Shown here one piece after another: positions 47,376 to 58,284 of a stretch of 64,000 nt of DNA; within the stretch, counting starts at the first letter, position 1, and the number at the start of each line of letters is the position of its first letter. The stretch is taken from NCBI GenBank assembly GCA_023375675.1, contig JALQBC010000005.1, forward strand, positions 1 to 64,000, read 5' to 3'. The notes under the pieces were generated by a model that saw nothing but the letters and a program-made list of their open reading frames with translations, did no database searches and was not told the DNA's origin. A program made the translations under genes and the position numbers. Source of the stretch: Cytospora piceicola. Its lineage: Eukaryota; Ascomycota; Sordariomycetes; Diaporthales; Cytosporaceae.

Positions 47376-49064
47376 ATGGGAAGCTCTATTTCCAAATACT
47401 ACTATTTTTGTACTGTCAAGTTGCACCACCTTGTTGGGCAATTCGGGAAACCCCACATCGAGCCAGTCGCTGACATCTCCGAGGCGCTGGTATATTTTAC
47501 TCCAGATGGACGTCGACTTCCTAGTTACTTCTGGGCAAAGGACTGGAGTCGAGACGGGGGCTTCAAGCAGCAGCCGCGATACCGCGGATACGAAGAATCC
47601 CGTAGGCTTGGAGGGGAAGGCTCTTGCAAGGACATCAAGGCGACTATTGAGAACGGCCTGGAGGCGATCAATGAGCTGTACTCCATACTTGACAGCGAAT
47701 CCAGGCTCGTATTCAAATGCGATCCATCCCAGACTGAGTTGAAGTCCCAAAAGCGCCTCGACGATCTGGATATAGTCGACGTTTGTCTTTCAGAGGAACT
47801 CATCGCTTGGAAGAGGGAACAGCATAGCCAGGGCCGTATTTTGCCTGGCAAGGGTCGCGGCTTGCAGAGAGCCTTGCCCGAGGTGATCCAGCTTCTCGGT
47901 GCTGAACATTGGCCTGCCCCCTTACTCACCAACAATGTTCTGTTTGGTGCAGGTTGGGCAAATCTGCTGATCGGGGCGTATGACAATCGTACGCTCTACT
48001 CCAACTACTGCACCGATATTGGCTTCTTCTACGAACACGGCTTCCACAAAATCTTCCCAGAGTTCGAGAAGGCAATCTCGAAAGGTGCCTCCGACCCCAA
48101 TGCACGAAACACACCGCTGGGTGCCGAACGCCGCGATGCCGTGGACATGGGCCTGACCTACATCCGCGGAAAAATTGCTCTGGAGACGAAATACGTCGCC
48201 CAGCTGACGGGGAGAACTGCCAAACTGGACAGAGAGACTGCGCATACGATATGCTTCTGCGAGGCGAGTCTGGCAGGGATGGCGTTCGAGGCCATGGGCA
48301 GAGGCTTCGACCCCGGTGCTATATTTGACGATATGGTGTTCAGCAACCCGGGTACAGATGTGTTGGACGTGGGATCGGATATCAACAACAGCGAGGTCAT
48401 GAACTCGTTCTTGAACACGGCTGATATCACTGAGGCGGGTATCGTGACCGAGGAGGCGCTGCGGAAGGTGTACGATGCATACGCCGCGACCGGTGCGCGC
48501 TGCTTGACAGAGCGTTGGATGGAGCCACTCTCAGTTATGAACTCTCTAATGTACGTCTGGCACATTCTCAATGACCGTCATCACTTCTTGCGGAGAGTGG
48601 TGCTGGGATATGAAAAGGTTCGAAGGGACGAGGACAAGAACGGCCAGCGGGAGGCAGATTTCGACGAGGTTTTTGATCGGAGATATCACACGACTGGCTT
48701 CAGTCGGCCCCTAGGGACAGCATGCGATGGCGGTGAGCGGTGTAATGCATTCGAGAAGCTATTGGAGAAGGTCGGGGAAGACAAGCGCAGTATTCTCCGC
48801 AAGCTGTGGTCGTGCCTCGTGGATAGGCCCTTGAAGTATGCGAGGGCGGGAATCGTGGACCCATACTGCGAGGAAGATATGGCCCAATCCTTAGCTCTCA
48901 CTCTGGCTCAGGCGTACCATGATGGTCTCATACATGAGCAGCAATGGCTGGTTGTCCATGCTTCTCACCACGCCTGGCAGGTGAATTACCTGATGGAGGC
49001 AGCAATGTTCGGGAGTCTACTGGACGACGAGTCTCTGAGTGGGATGCTAGACAGGGCGGATTAG
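47376..49064 (+). CDS. Unrecognised helical protein with N-myristoylation motif (562 aa)
   Basis: A long single-exon frame with good codon bias and no domain I can name. It begins MGSSISKYYYFC, an excellent N-myristoylation signal (Gly2, Ser6, Lys7) with a nearby Cys for palmitoylation, which would tether it to membranes. The body is alpha-helical and rich in acidic and aromatic residues. Likely conserved stretches are RYRGYEESRRLGGEGSCKD, LLTNNVLFGAGWANLLIGAY, CFCEASLAGMAFEAMGRGFD, VGSDINNSEVMNSFLNTADI and MYVWHILNDRHHFLRRVVLG. The Asp/Asn/Glu-rich DINNSE and the HILNDRHH helix could be metal- or substrate-binding, but this is only an impression. An alternative model uses an upstream exon (47083-47225) and would remove the first residues. 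No signal peptide is present. Confidence 0.75.
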   Translation: MGSSISKYYYFCTVKLHHLVGQFGKPHIEPVADISEALVYFTPDGRRLPSYFWAKDWSRDGGFKQQPRYRGYEESRRLGGEGSCKDIKATIENGLEAINELYSILDSESRLVFKCDPSQTELKSQKRLDDLDIVDVCLSEELIAWKREQHSQGRILPGKGRGLQRALPEVIQLLGAEHWPAPLLTNNVLFGAGWANLLIGAYDNRTLYSNYCTDIGFFYEHGFHKIFPEFEKAISKGASDPNARNTPLGAERRDAVDMGLTYIRGKIALETKYVAQLTGRTAKLDRETAHTICFCEASLAGMAFEAMGRGFDPGAIFDDMVFSNPGTDVLDVGSDINNSEVMNSFLNTADITEAGIVTEEALRKVYDAYAATGARCLTERWMEPLSVMNSLMYVWHILNDRHHFLRRVVLGYEKVRRDEDKNGQREADFDEVFDRRYHTTGFSRPLGTACDGGERCNAFEKLLEKVGEDKRSILRKLWSCLVDRPLKYARAGIVDPYCEEDMAQSLALTLAQAYHDGLIHEQQWLVVHASHHAWQVNYLMEAAMFGSLLDDESLSGMLDRAD

Positions 49065-50071
49065 ATACAGGAAGCCCGAGCCGATAGCTGGAGTCTACCT
49101 GAGTAGACATGAATCATCGACCTCGGGTCGTACGAAGCAAAACTATGCAGCAGAGACTATAGCAAATCATATAGCAGTCGAGTCGGCATTCCGGCTTTAC
49201 GGCACTGCAATTTAAGCGATGCCAACATCAACTAAATATTGTCAAGATTTGCATCCAGTAAGCGAGCCCTTCTCCTATCCTGGCTAAAGGCTCAAAGTGC
49301 CTTACGCGCTGTTGGCGGCATGGCAAACGTTTGTAAAAGCCGCTCGCCAAAGGTAAAAGGGAACAGTCCTAATTGCAGCCGCAGGTTAACCAACAAATAT
49401 TTTCCCAGATACTCGAATATGATGACTCGATATTGTTGGCCTCGGGTTTGGTGAGAACCTCGGTTTGCAAAATCGTGCCCCCAAAACTGACAATACCAAG
49501 ACCGCGCTATTGACGCAAAAGTACAGCAGTGTTGGCCGGAGAGAAAAAAATAATCTTTTAAAGTACGCAGACATATCGGCAAAGCTGGTGCATGATGTAT
49601 GTGGTACAAGTGAAGCTTCGGTTGGTCGATAATTGGAGGGTGTGTTGCTCTTCGCTCCCCGACAGCGGCACTTCATACGCCAGAATGTCAAGCCCGAGGA
49701 CAACTTCGAACCCGAGATGATCTGGTGCAAATTCGTAGCTAGTACAGCTTTATTGCAAATTGGCCAATTGTAGGAACCACTGCGAGACAAGAACACTATA
49801 TTTGCTGTCACCTACCAACCCGGGTGGAGCAGTTGGCCTAATGTTGGGAAATGACCCCCAACCCGAGCTATCCACCTGCCAAATGAATATACATTGCAAG
49901 TATCTCGGCTCAAAACTCAATTGTAGCTATCATGAAGGCCTGGAGACCTGCTAACGTGGGTGGTACAATTTTCTATGCACGCCGCAAAGGCATTTAAAGG
50001 CCATGCCCCCATGGAGCGCAACATCAATATGAGCGAATAGCTGCCAACGGAGCTCGCAACCAACCCTCAAG
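49065..50071. other. Intergenic
   Basis: Noncoding; 5' flank of the CE5 esterase gene. No repeat or RNA seen. Confidence 0.5.
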
Positions 50072-51004
50072 ATGCATCTCAAGACAATTTCCGTCAGCGC
50101 TTTCGTAGCTCACCTCGCCCTTGGGTTCCCTGTCCTCGAGGTGAGGCAGACGGAAGACTGCGAGGCCGTGCACTTCTTCCTGGCGCGAGGGACCACGGAA
50201 GACTACCCGGGACCACTGATCGACGTTGTGAATGCCACCTGTGCAGGAATCAAGAGCTGCGGATACGAAGACATTGAGTACCCGGCCTCATATCTCCCTG
50301 ATTACTGCACATCTGAGGGCCTCGGCGTTGTCCATGGCACATCACAAGTCGAGGACTACGCCAAACGTTGCCCCGACGCACAGTTGGTATTGGCAGGTTA
50401 CTCCCAGGTACGTAAGCCCTAGTGGCAATTCGTTGTGGTATCCATTGTGCAAATCACTGATGTCTACCTCCAGGGTGCGCAAGTCGCTGGTAACATTCTT
50501 GGTGGTCAATCTGGCGGCACCACGGGCTGCACCAACCAAAACACTGCAGGCTGGGACGCTACAGCTTCCCCGGCGACTCAAAGTGAGAAACAAAAGAAAC
50601 CAACCGTTTTCTATAAACCACACTAATTCCTCCCTTAGTTGCCGCCGTGGCCCTCTTTGGCGACGTGACACACGTGGCCAACCAGACATACAACACAGCA
50701 TCTGGCTCCGCTGCTGATGGCGTAAGTGCCCAGTGGTTTACTCAACCGTACTCATTGACAGTATACGCACTACTGTCTGTCGCAAATAGGTGTCAGAATT
50801 TGTAGCTGACGAGATATACAGATCTATCCCCGCACAGGGACGCAGCTTGACCGGTTCAACGACTTCTCCGACAAGGTGAGGTCTTGGTGCCTGGTAAACG
50901 ATCCTGTCTGTGCACAAGGCGACGATTTAAGCGCGCATTCGACTTATTTCGAACTCTTTACTGATGAGGCTGCCGAATGGATCCAATCTATGCTGACGTT
51001 GTAA
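50072..51004 (+). CDS. Secreted CE5 esterase (cutinase / acetylxylan esterase family)
   Basis: Predicted 236-aa secreted serine esterase in four exons: 50072-50407, 50474-50582, 50639-50721 and 50822-51004, totalling 237 codons. The signal peptide is MHLKTISVSAFVAHLALGF, followed by a short pro-segment. The mature enzyme starts DCEAVHFFLARGTTEDYPGP. The nucleophile elbow GYSQGAQVAG is created by splicing the first intron. The C-terminal part has NDPVCAQGDDLSAHSTYFE, giving the catalytic Asp and His of the Ser-Asp-His triad, plus the usual disulfide cysteines. Members hydrolyse cutin polyester or remove acetyl groups from xylan; the RGTTE start resembles acetylxylan esterases, but sequence alone does not settle it. 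It would act on plant cell walls or cuticle outside the cell. Confidence 0.92.
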
Positions 51005-54000
51005 TATTGTGACGGTGGGAGCTGGGAGGGGGGCAACGTGGTGTGGTTCAGGCTGCAAAAAGTGTATGTTTGTATGGTTCCGAGCTGAGAAATTCTGCCG
51101 ACCAGGTCTCTTGAGGGCATTCAATCATACTACGTCCTCTCCTCTCTCAGGTCTTTATCGACTTGTATAGCTTCCATGAAACATTCTAATCGATCCAAAA
51201 CATGTAAAAGACAGTCCGATCCAGAGGTTATGCTTCATAAGGGGCACTAAAAATATTTCACTTTCTTGTCACAATGATGTATGTATCACTGCTGCCCAAG
51301 ACCCGGGATATTGGCTGATGAACATAGAGTCAACATTCTCCTGAGATATATACTCAATAACGCCTCCCCCCCCCCAACACCATTGGGCCGGCAAACCCAA
51401 GAGTGTATTATTGATATGCGCCCTGTTCAGCTTTTGGTCGTGTTATGAACATTCTTTTGTAATAATGAACAGAAAAAAGCAAAATCATTTATTAGCAACC
51501 TCGACTGACGTTGCTGCGAATATCAAAAGAGGCCGATGTCTTGCCTCAACTGGTACAGAATCTGGAGGTGGCATATCATGTATCATCACCAACCTGGGGC
51601 TTATAGCACCAATTGAACATAAGACCGCTAGAAAAACACGAAAAAACAAGTCGGGTTGTGGAAGGGGGGGGGGGTTGGTTAATTCCAGGTATTTGTCGAG
51701 GTAAATTACATTCATTCATATGTAGGCCCTAACCCTGCTGTGCCCATGTACGAAATCGACCCTTGTTAATGCTATCGAAAATACAGTGCTAGGTAATGCC
51801 TAGATAGCTATGCTACCTACTAGTAGGTATACAGTACTGGTGTTGCAAGCTACCTAGGTACTAAAGTAGGTACTTTATTCATTGTATGAGCACCAAGTAC
51901 GTGCTTGGTACGCAAAGCTTCCATCCCCATGAAGAACATACATAGCAAGCCTCCACATCTGTCCGTCAATAAACGTCTAAAACGGACCGAAATCAGAGCA
52001 TCCCTGTCACAGTACGTGCGTGATTTCCATCACTGCTTACTGCAAAGCGGTGACTAGGACACCACTGGTATGATCCGCGAAGTCCTATGGAGATTGTCAG
52101 TGGGTGGTGTTTGATTATGCACCTATGTAGTCAAAACCCACCGTTTGGTTGGTCACTCACTGTATAAGGCCCGACCCCTACGGGTTCAGCGCTGACTTCG
52201 GAGTTCAGTTCTACTTCATCGTCTTCTGCAACCGCTCGAGTATTCCCGTCATTCGAGCAGTCGATTCGTTAATAGTGTTCACTGTTCGGAACCCAAGGTC
52301 TTGCCGGTCATCTGGGGAATCTGGGGATTGGAGAGGTTAACTATGCTTCAGGCGAGGGTGACTGTGTGGGTCACGGCTGCATCCAATCAATGTACACGCA
52401 GGCGACGGTTAGTTTAGGGTTAGTTTAGGGTCAGGTTCAGGGATATGTTTAAAAAATAGCAGGTGCTGGACCCACACAGTCACCCTCGCCTGAAGCATAG
52501 TTAACCTCTCCATTCCCGGGAATCTGTTGTTGTAAAGCGCGTCATGGAATACTGGGGACTCTCAGGCACAGGGATCTTGGGTCGGCTCTGAGCAGGGTTG
52601 TTCTGTGGTTCGCCCTTCTTGCTGTACAGAGAGGGACGAATTAGTCAGGGACCCTTAGCAGGTGGCTCGAACCATGGGGAATCGCGCCTGGCTTGCTTCT
52701 TGAATAATGACAGGGTAAATCAAGATTGCTGGACGAAATCAATTCGCAGAAATTTTGCACACGCACTCGAAGACAAGATTCTGGACTGCACGAGTGGACG
52801 AAAAGGTGCCCATTTCAACGCAAAGTCCGGTGGTCACCCGGGCACCCTGGTTCCGGGCTTTGTTCCGGGGGGATGGTACTAAATGTGGGGGTCGGGACAG
52901 GCCGCTGTAAGTTGTAACGGCTGCCGATGACTGGAACGGCGCGGGGACTTGGCAGGTGGGAGGACGAATGAGAACACAAATGCCAGACCACGAACTCTGC
53001 TGCGAAAGAAGTAGAGGAGCGTTAAATGGTGCGAAGCCGGTAGTTTACAAGAGTTCTAACCTTTTATTTTGGAAAGAGAAATCATAAAGCAACCCTGACG
53101 AGGGCCTACGGCATGGGGTAGAGGCCCTTTTCAAGCGGTGTCTGAAGTGCGTGCAAGGGCATCTCCAGAAATGCGCATAGGAATACTGCGCAACTAAGCA
53201 GCAGACACGTCACGGGGAAGAGCCGGAACGGCTGTTCCCAGGAGTCCTCTTTTGCTAGGACCAATGCCTCAGTCTGCCTCGCCCGCGACATACCTAGGGT
53301 ATGCAAAATGCCTGATTGGAGCACGTGCACTTGGTGTGGAAGATAGAGGTCGTGGTCCTCCCAAATATCAGGCCATTTCAACGATCGCCAAGCCAAAATA
53401 GGCAGTCAATAGGGTCACAAGACGTGACTTTTGATGCCTTACCAAGGAGGTCGGAATTAGATGCATATGTTGGAAGCAGTATGGTATTTTCCTGGAAGTC
53501 GAGCTCGGTCCAGATGTCTATTCAAAGGTCGAGGGACCCGACTGTGCGGACCCTGGATGCGACATGACGTCAGTTGCCGTCGGCAGAGCCTCATCAGAAC
53601 CACCCATGACAAAGTTGCGAACACCACCAAACAATACTCATGCTAACAATAGAATCTTGTTTTCTTTTCTTAACTTTTCTTCCGTCTTACGACCCAAGCT
53701 GATTCCAGGATTTGGCCTTTTCCCAGGATAATACCATTGACTATGAGTTGCCAGTGTTGATCCCTTTGTCAAGGTCCATACCGATACGGCATGGGATTCT
53801 GATTGGCATCAGTCTCATGGACCCTGAATGCTGATGAATTTGGAAAACCCACTTCACGAAAAGGAAAAAGGGTCTTGGTCCAGACCGTTCGGTAACACAA
53901 GGGCTATATGCCAGTATGCGTGATGTCCTCCTCAAGCTTTCTACCATCACCACCCTTGCCACCACCCAAAACTCCTTCTCCAAATTGATGTCAGCGCGCA

Positions 54001-55182
54001 GCAAGCTCCCCTTTCTGCCATCGGGTCAACGCCCGCTCGAATTCAATCCCCGTCTGACACAGTGGTACCGCCAACAACAACTCTGCTGGCGAAGTCATCA
54101 AGATAAATATACGGGACTGGAATTAGGCACCATAGTATCCACCGTCACAGCGTTGCACGAGCAGCTAACCAGCGGACGGTGACGATCATACCGCTATGGT
54201 TTGCGGACTGCATCAAGTACCTTGTTGGCTTGATGATTCCGTTGACGACAGTCCGTCCATTGCCACCTTGAACTTTTATCCACTCGCCTTGATTTCCCTC
54301 TTCGTGTTCTAAGTTCCTCTCCTGGATAAGGGGTAGTCCCCTCCAGGGTCAATCAACGGTTCTCTAGATTTCAAGTCACTGCCTGCTGGTTGTTGGAAAG
54401 AGGTGCGACTTTCCTTAGCATCATCGCCAAGCAAGACTATCATATGTCGTCATGTCGTGAATGTTCCGCGTCCTCATCAGCCGGTGCCGCCCTCCGGAAA
54501 GAGATGTGATCGCCACACGCTGGGCGGTCTCCTGTACCATCCGCTGAAAGTATCGTTTCTCATTGCTCCTTATGACACGCATGCTCACTCGCGCCGCATG
54601 ATCATGTCACTCGACCCTGCCAACCTTCCTCGCATCCGCAGGTCTCAATGGTATCAAAGTGCAATTTTACCCTGGAATAGTTGCTTATAGAAAGGATTTT
54701 TGTGTTATATTCTGGTAGGTTGGCCTCTCATCGCGAGTACACTCAGAAACAAGTCATACTCAACCCAGCTGAGGGATGATCGGCAGGCCATTTGCCTCGA
54801 TGAAGCACCTGGGGTCGAGTAAGCAAATATCAGGACGCGCGCACCCTTGTCGCCTCCAGGTTCACGTCCCCTTCTTTGATCTACACTCAGTGAAAAGAAA
54901 AAACGAGTTGTTTTGAGAAGCAACAATCGATTCCGACTTGAAGGTACCGATATATGTAACGAATGTGTGAATTTTCAAGGTTTCTCCCTTAGCTTAACTC
55001 TCCGTGCCCACCCTTTCCCCCTGCTAGGTAGTTTCCAGAAACGGCAAAGCAGTTTTTGACTTTGCCAGTACTCTCGGCCGGATTCTCCGTGCTATACCAA
55101 CGACCACATGTAGGAAAGTGGACCAAACAGGGCCATCGTTCATGGCCAATAAGCCGTATTGTCTCGTCCACGCCTGGCATCC
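51005..55182. other. Long gene-poor interval (4.2 kb)
   Basis: No supported gene. It contains poly-C and poly-G tracts (about 51366 and 51665) and a TAGGTA-type motif cluster (about 51790-51900). It also holds the MITE-like element at 52330-52511 and unsupported frames (for example 53106-53396 minus, which lacks an ATG, and 53916-54182 plus). It has the look of a transposon-eroded accessory stretch. Confidence 0.5.
52330..52511. mobile_element. MITE-like element with perfect 43-bp terminal inverted repeats
   Basis: The left arm 52330-52372 and the right arm 52469-52511 are exact reverse complements over 43 bp, starting GGAGAGGTTAACTATGCTTC. They enclose a 96-bp centre that includes a TTTAGGG-type repeat (about 52411-52441). 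Similarity fades into the flanks (GGGGATTGG against GGGAATGG), so the true ends may lie a few bases further out. There is no coding capacity, so it is non-autonomous; as RNA or single strand it would form one long hairpin. No clear target-site duplication can be fixed by eye. It fits a DNA-transposon MITE, but other origins of the palindrome are possible. Confidence 0.75.
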
Positions 55183-55737
55183 TTAAAACCCTGAGTTTGG
55201 ATTGGGATTGAGGGTGACAGCACCACCCTGAACAACAGGAGGGACAACGCTCACGCCCGTCAGAGCCGCCATCGTCTTATGAGCAGATAGGGTGTTTGCA
55301 GAGTCGAAGTTCTGGTTGATCACACCGGCCATCCCATTCTGACAGTGGTTGCCATTGGTCTGAGCGCAGTAGTACCAGACAGGGTTCTCGTCCTGGACGA
55401 CGATCTGGAAGACGTTGGGAGCCTGTCCACTTGCGATCGGCTGGAACCCGCTGAAGAACGGCTGGTGCAGGGAGGCGTCGGGAACGCAGGGCTGGTCGAA
55501 GGAGGACTGGGCGACGGAATGGTTCTTGGGGAGGAAGTGCCACTCAACGATATCGCCGATTTGAGCGACAACGTTGTCTGGGTCGAAGTCAAGCGTACCT
55601 CCACGTCCGGCGACCACAGAGTGGGTGACTCCAGTACGCGTGACGGTTCTAGAGGGAGAATCTGCCGTTGTGTGGGTGGGAGCGGCGGAGGTAATTGCCA
55701 CGATGGCGAGGGCTGCGGTAAAGATGTGGGAAAACAT
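55183..55737 (-). CDS. Secreted cupredoxin-like (plastocyanin-type) protein (184 aa)
   Basis: Single exon with signal peptide MFSHIFTAALAIVAITSAAP. The domain has the expected blue-copper order. A strand TLDFDPDNVVAQIGDIVEWH is followed by the first His ligand in LPKNHSVAQSSFDQPC. Near the end, VWYYCAQTNGNHCQNGMAGV supplies the Cys, second His and Met-type ligands of a type 1 copper site. The family is common in fungi as extracellular serine-rich or plastocyanin-like proteins. Some are GPI-anchored; here the C-terminus (NPNPNSGF) is not hydrophobic, so it is probably soluble. An electron-transfer or copper-binding role outside the cell is inferred from ligands. It is isolated from its neighbours by long gaps on the upstream side. 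Confidence 0.9.
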   Translation of the reverse strand: MFSHIFTAALAIVAITSAAPTHTTADSPSRTVTRTGVTHSVVAGRGGTLDFDPDNVVAQIGDIVEWHFLPKNHSVAQSSFDQPCVPDASLHQPFFSGFQPIASGQAPNVFQIVVQDENPVWYYCAQTNGNHCQNGMAGVINQNFDSANTLSAHKTMAALTGVSVVPPVVQGGAVTLNPNPNSGF

Positions 55738-56483
55738 GTTTGTTGGTTGTAGGTGTTTTGACTGATTTCGGTATAGATCTTGCGAGATGGAATAGGCTGA
55801 AGTATGTACTGAAAGTAATTGCTGTTGGTGTGATCTGGTGAGGATGTTATCGAGGAAATTCTACTTCACCATATGGGCAAGCTTGTATTTTAAATGCATT
55901 TTGAGCCACCCAACATGACCAAACGATCAAGAATCAAAGTGTTCACGAGGTACACGTCGAGCGGCCGCGAAGAAAGCGGACGAGCCGCTCAAACGGCGTC
56001 ATTATTTAAGTTGCACCACTTCCAAGGTCTTTTTCAGTATAAATTGACAAGTGAGTACAACACTAGACTTGTCCAGTCTCCATGTATTAGCTTGAAAGTC
56101 AACAACGAGCTAAATTTGACAGCTCTTTGGCGCCATACATAAGCGCGGCCGCCGCTGCGCCTTGCTGGCAGCTCTGGCACTTGTTTTTCCGTACTGCGCC
56201 TGGGGCAGACGCGGTCATGTGGAAGGCTTGGCCCAAGGAGAAAGCCAAAAGAAGGAGAAGCATCAAAACGCTCAATGTTACGGCTATGAGACTTGGGAAG
56301 CGGAGTGGTCTGGCTGTAAGGTGGCTAGGATGGGTATGTATAGGGGAAATCGCTTTGAAAGAGACCCCATGTATATAACGCAAGAGACAGCCTCTATCAT
56401 TGGCAGGTCGAATGTTCTAATTAGCACTGTATTATCTGTACTAGAGAACTACGACAGCATGTTATCTGTGCATTGCGCCAAAC
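55738..56483. other. Intergenic
   Basis: Promoter side of the cupredoxin gene. A frame at about 56140-56490 (+) reads like a hydrophobic leader plus a Cys-containing tail (NAQCYGYETWEAEWSGCKVA). It has no ATG start and is left out as a gene. Confidence 0.45.
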
Positions 56484-57222
56484 CCTCCTGAGTCCGATCC
56501 CACAACTTCTTCGCCAGGTCTTCGCTCTTCGTCATACAATCCAGGATGGGATGGACTCAACGCCGATGGGCAAGTATAGGGATCCGTTGACCATCTTGCT
56601 CTAGTTTACACAAGCAGAGGCCCAGAGCAGGCCACAAGCGCCTTTCTCTGGGGCAAGGTGTAGCAAGTTCAAGGCGTTCACGATGGCCTTCTTACCCAGG
56701 CTCAAATTGGTCATAACTCCCGTGCCGACGACTCCCGGATGAACGGACACGAAGATGACTGATGGATATCGCGGTGCAAATTTTAGGGCGTATACACAAT
56801 CTATCTGCTAATTTTGGCTGTCTTAAACTTCATATGTTAGTGAAGAAGTTGTAGATGCGTGATGCATTAGGGCTCAGGGAGGCAAAGAGGCTTATTCAAA
56901 GCACTTGCCCCTATTGATCAGATCCACGAACCTGAAAAGGTATACTGCGTCGTGCGCAGCTGATCAAATACAATGCCCTGTTTAGTGGGAACTTGCCAAC
57001 GCCAGCTGGTCAACGATACAATTCGAACATCTGAGAGGGGCTCCTCTGAAGTCTCTAGCAATACTAGAGTAGGTATATGTAGGATCATGGCGTGAGCCAG
57101 ATGGTGTACGGAAAACTGGACCTCGAACCCATCCTCGCTTAGGTAGGGAGGAGTGGCCGTGATACCGGCGTTGCAGATGAGGATGTAAAGGCGGTCATGA
57201 GTAAAAGCTCTTCTTCACAGAA
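56484..57222 (-). pseudogene. Decayed short-chain dehydrogenase/reductase (SDR)
   Basis: Read on the minus strand, the order of SDR landmarks is clear. First is RLYILICNAGITATPPYLSE, the NNAG-type strand at about 57160-57200. Then come the helix VQFSVHHLAHAMILHIPTL, DVRIVSLTS, GIVFDQLRTTQY, SVIFVSVHPGVVGTGVMTNL, and MVNGSLYLPIGVESIPS near the end (about 56540-56600). The N-terminal nucleotide-binding TGxxxGIG part is missing. An in-frame TAG lies at 56601-56603, further frame changes lie near 56532, and the stretch that should carry YxxxK (about 56800-56880) is the most disrupted. It cannot encode a functional reductase. It most resembles the fungal SDR group near retinol- or versicolorin-type reductases; the original substrate is unknown. 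Confidence 0.8.
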
Positions 57223-57379
57223 TTATTAATGCGCAATTTACCTACGCGGGTAACTACTGCGGATCTGTCGGTAAAGTATAATTGGACACTAATTTTGACC
57301 TCAATAATTCTATTAGCATTAATCATCCAAATGCGTCGCTTCGATAACCCTGATATACGTACGCGTGCATCCTGTTCGT

Positions 57380-58284
57380 TCAGCGCCGGTTTCTCTCAAC
57401 TTCCTCACTCCTCCCACTCGAGTTGCTGCTCCAATACACTTGGTCCCCTGGTAGCTCGGCCGGTAGCTGCGCATCATTATCAACCTCCACCCCACCCCCA
57501 TCCCCCGGTGCCTCGAAGACGCCATCAATAGGAAGCTCCGTGACCCTTTCCGGAGACTGTAGCTCAGGGGGTTGTTGTTGCAATTCGTGAGGTTTCGGCC
57601 CCGCCTTGGATTCCTCTTCCCGCTTCTTGGCTTCGACCTCAGCTGCGGCCCTGCTCTCAGCATCCTCTCTCTCTTTCTTTTCCTTCTCTTTCTGCTTTGG
57701 CCTGAACCAGAATAAGTAGACACACACCGCCGCGATTATTCCAAGCCCGCATACGCTGCCGACAATTGCACCTGCTATGGCGCCGCCCGAGATACCATTG
57801 TCGGTCGAAGACGTATCTGATGTGGACGCTGAGGTTGACGAAGTCGATGGTGACGACCCTGAGGTCACTGGGGTACATTGATCTATACTGTAGTATGCCC
57901 AAGATGTGTTGTAACAACGAGAGATGTACGCAATGTAGGCTGCGCCTGAACATGTGTATGAGTTGGTATTGTTCTGGTATATAGTCGCTGCAGGAAATAC
58001 GTCAGCAAGGAATGGCAGTTTCCAAAACTTGCAGCAATGTGTGTACAGAACCACCACATACGTGTGCAGCCATCATCGAGATTTATAAACATAAAACTTT
58101 TATATGCAGCATCTGCAACGTCTCTTATATCTGTGCATACTCCGTCCGGATATCCGTCTTCGCCTATTATGGTGTTGGATGATATTTTGCATGCTGCGTC
58201 TTCGAAGACGGCAAGACTTGATGCAGCACTTTTCGCAATCCTGCTGAGTAGCAGAATCAGGGCAGCCGGGGTTTGCGGCCGCAT
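57380..58284 (-). CDS. Single-pass membrane glycoprotein-like protein (276 aa)
   Basis: Two exons on the minus strand (58284-58062 and 57987-57380; 277 codons) with a 74-bp GTATGT intron. The N-terminus MRPQTPAALILLLSRIAKSA is a probable signal peptide. An ectodomain of about 120 residues has cysteines (DAACKIS, GVCTDI, DDGCTP, SYTCSG, SRCYN, DQCTP) and ends in a Ser/Thr-rich stalk. One membrane span begins GGAIAGAIVGSVCGLGIIAA, followed by FWFRPKQKEKEKKERED, a strongly charged juxtamembrane helix, and a long polar, Pro/Gln-rich cytosolic tail. This is the layout of fungal SKG6/WSC-like surface proteins, without a recognisable WSC domain. It could act in wall sensing or polarity. The GGAIAG entry motif matches the gene at 36863-37321. 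Confidence 0.8.

Noticed and set aside
52411..52441. TTTAGGG-like repeats as an interstitial telomere
   Set aside because: Only two imperfect units, inside the MITE-like element.
53106..53396. Minus-strand 96-codon frame with a hydrophobic segment
   Set aside because: Starts at TTG, no ATG or upstream exon found.
56162..56491. Secreted-looking plus-strand frame (leader plus Cys residues)
   Set aside because: No ATG; the leader frame is preceded by stops, so no translatable start.
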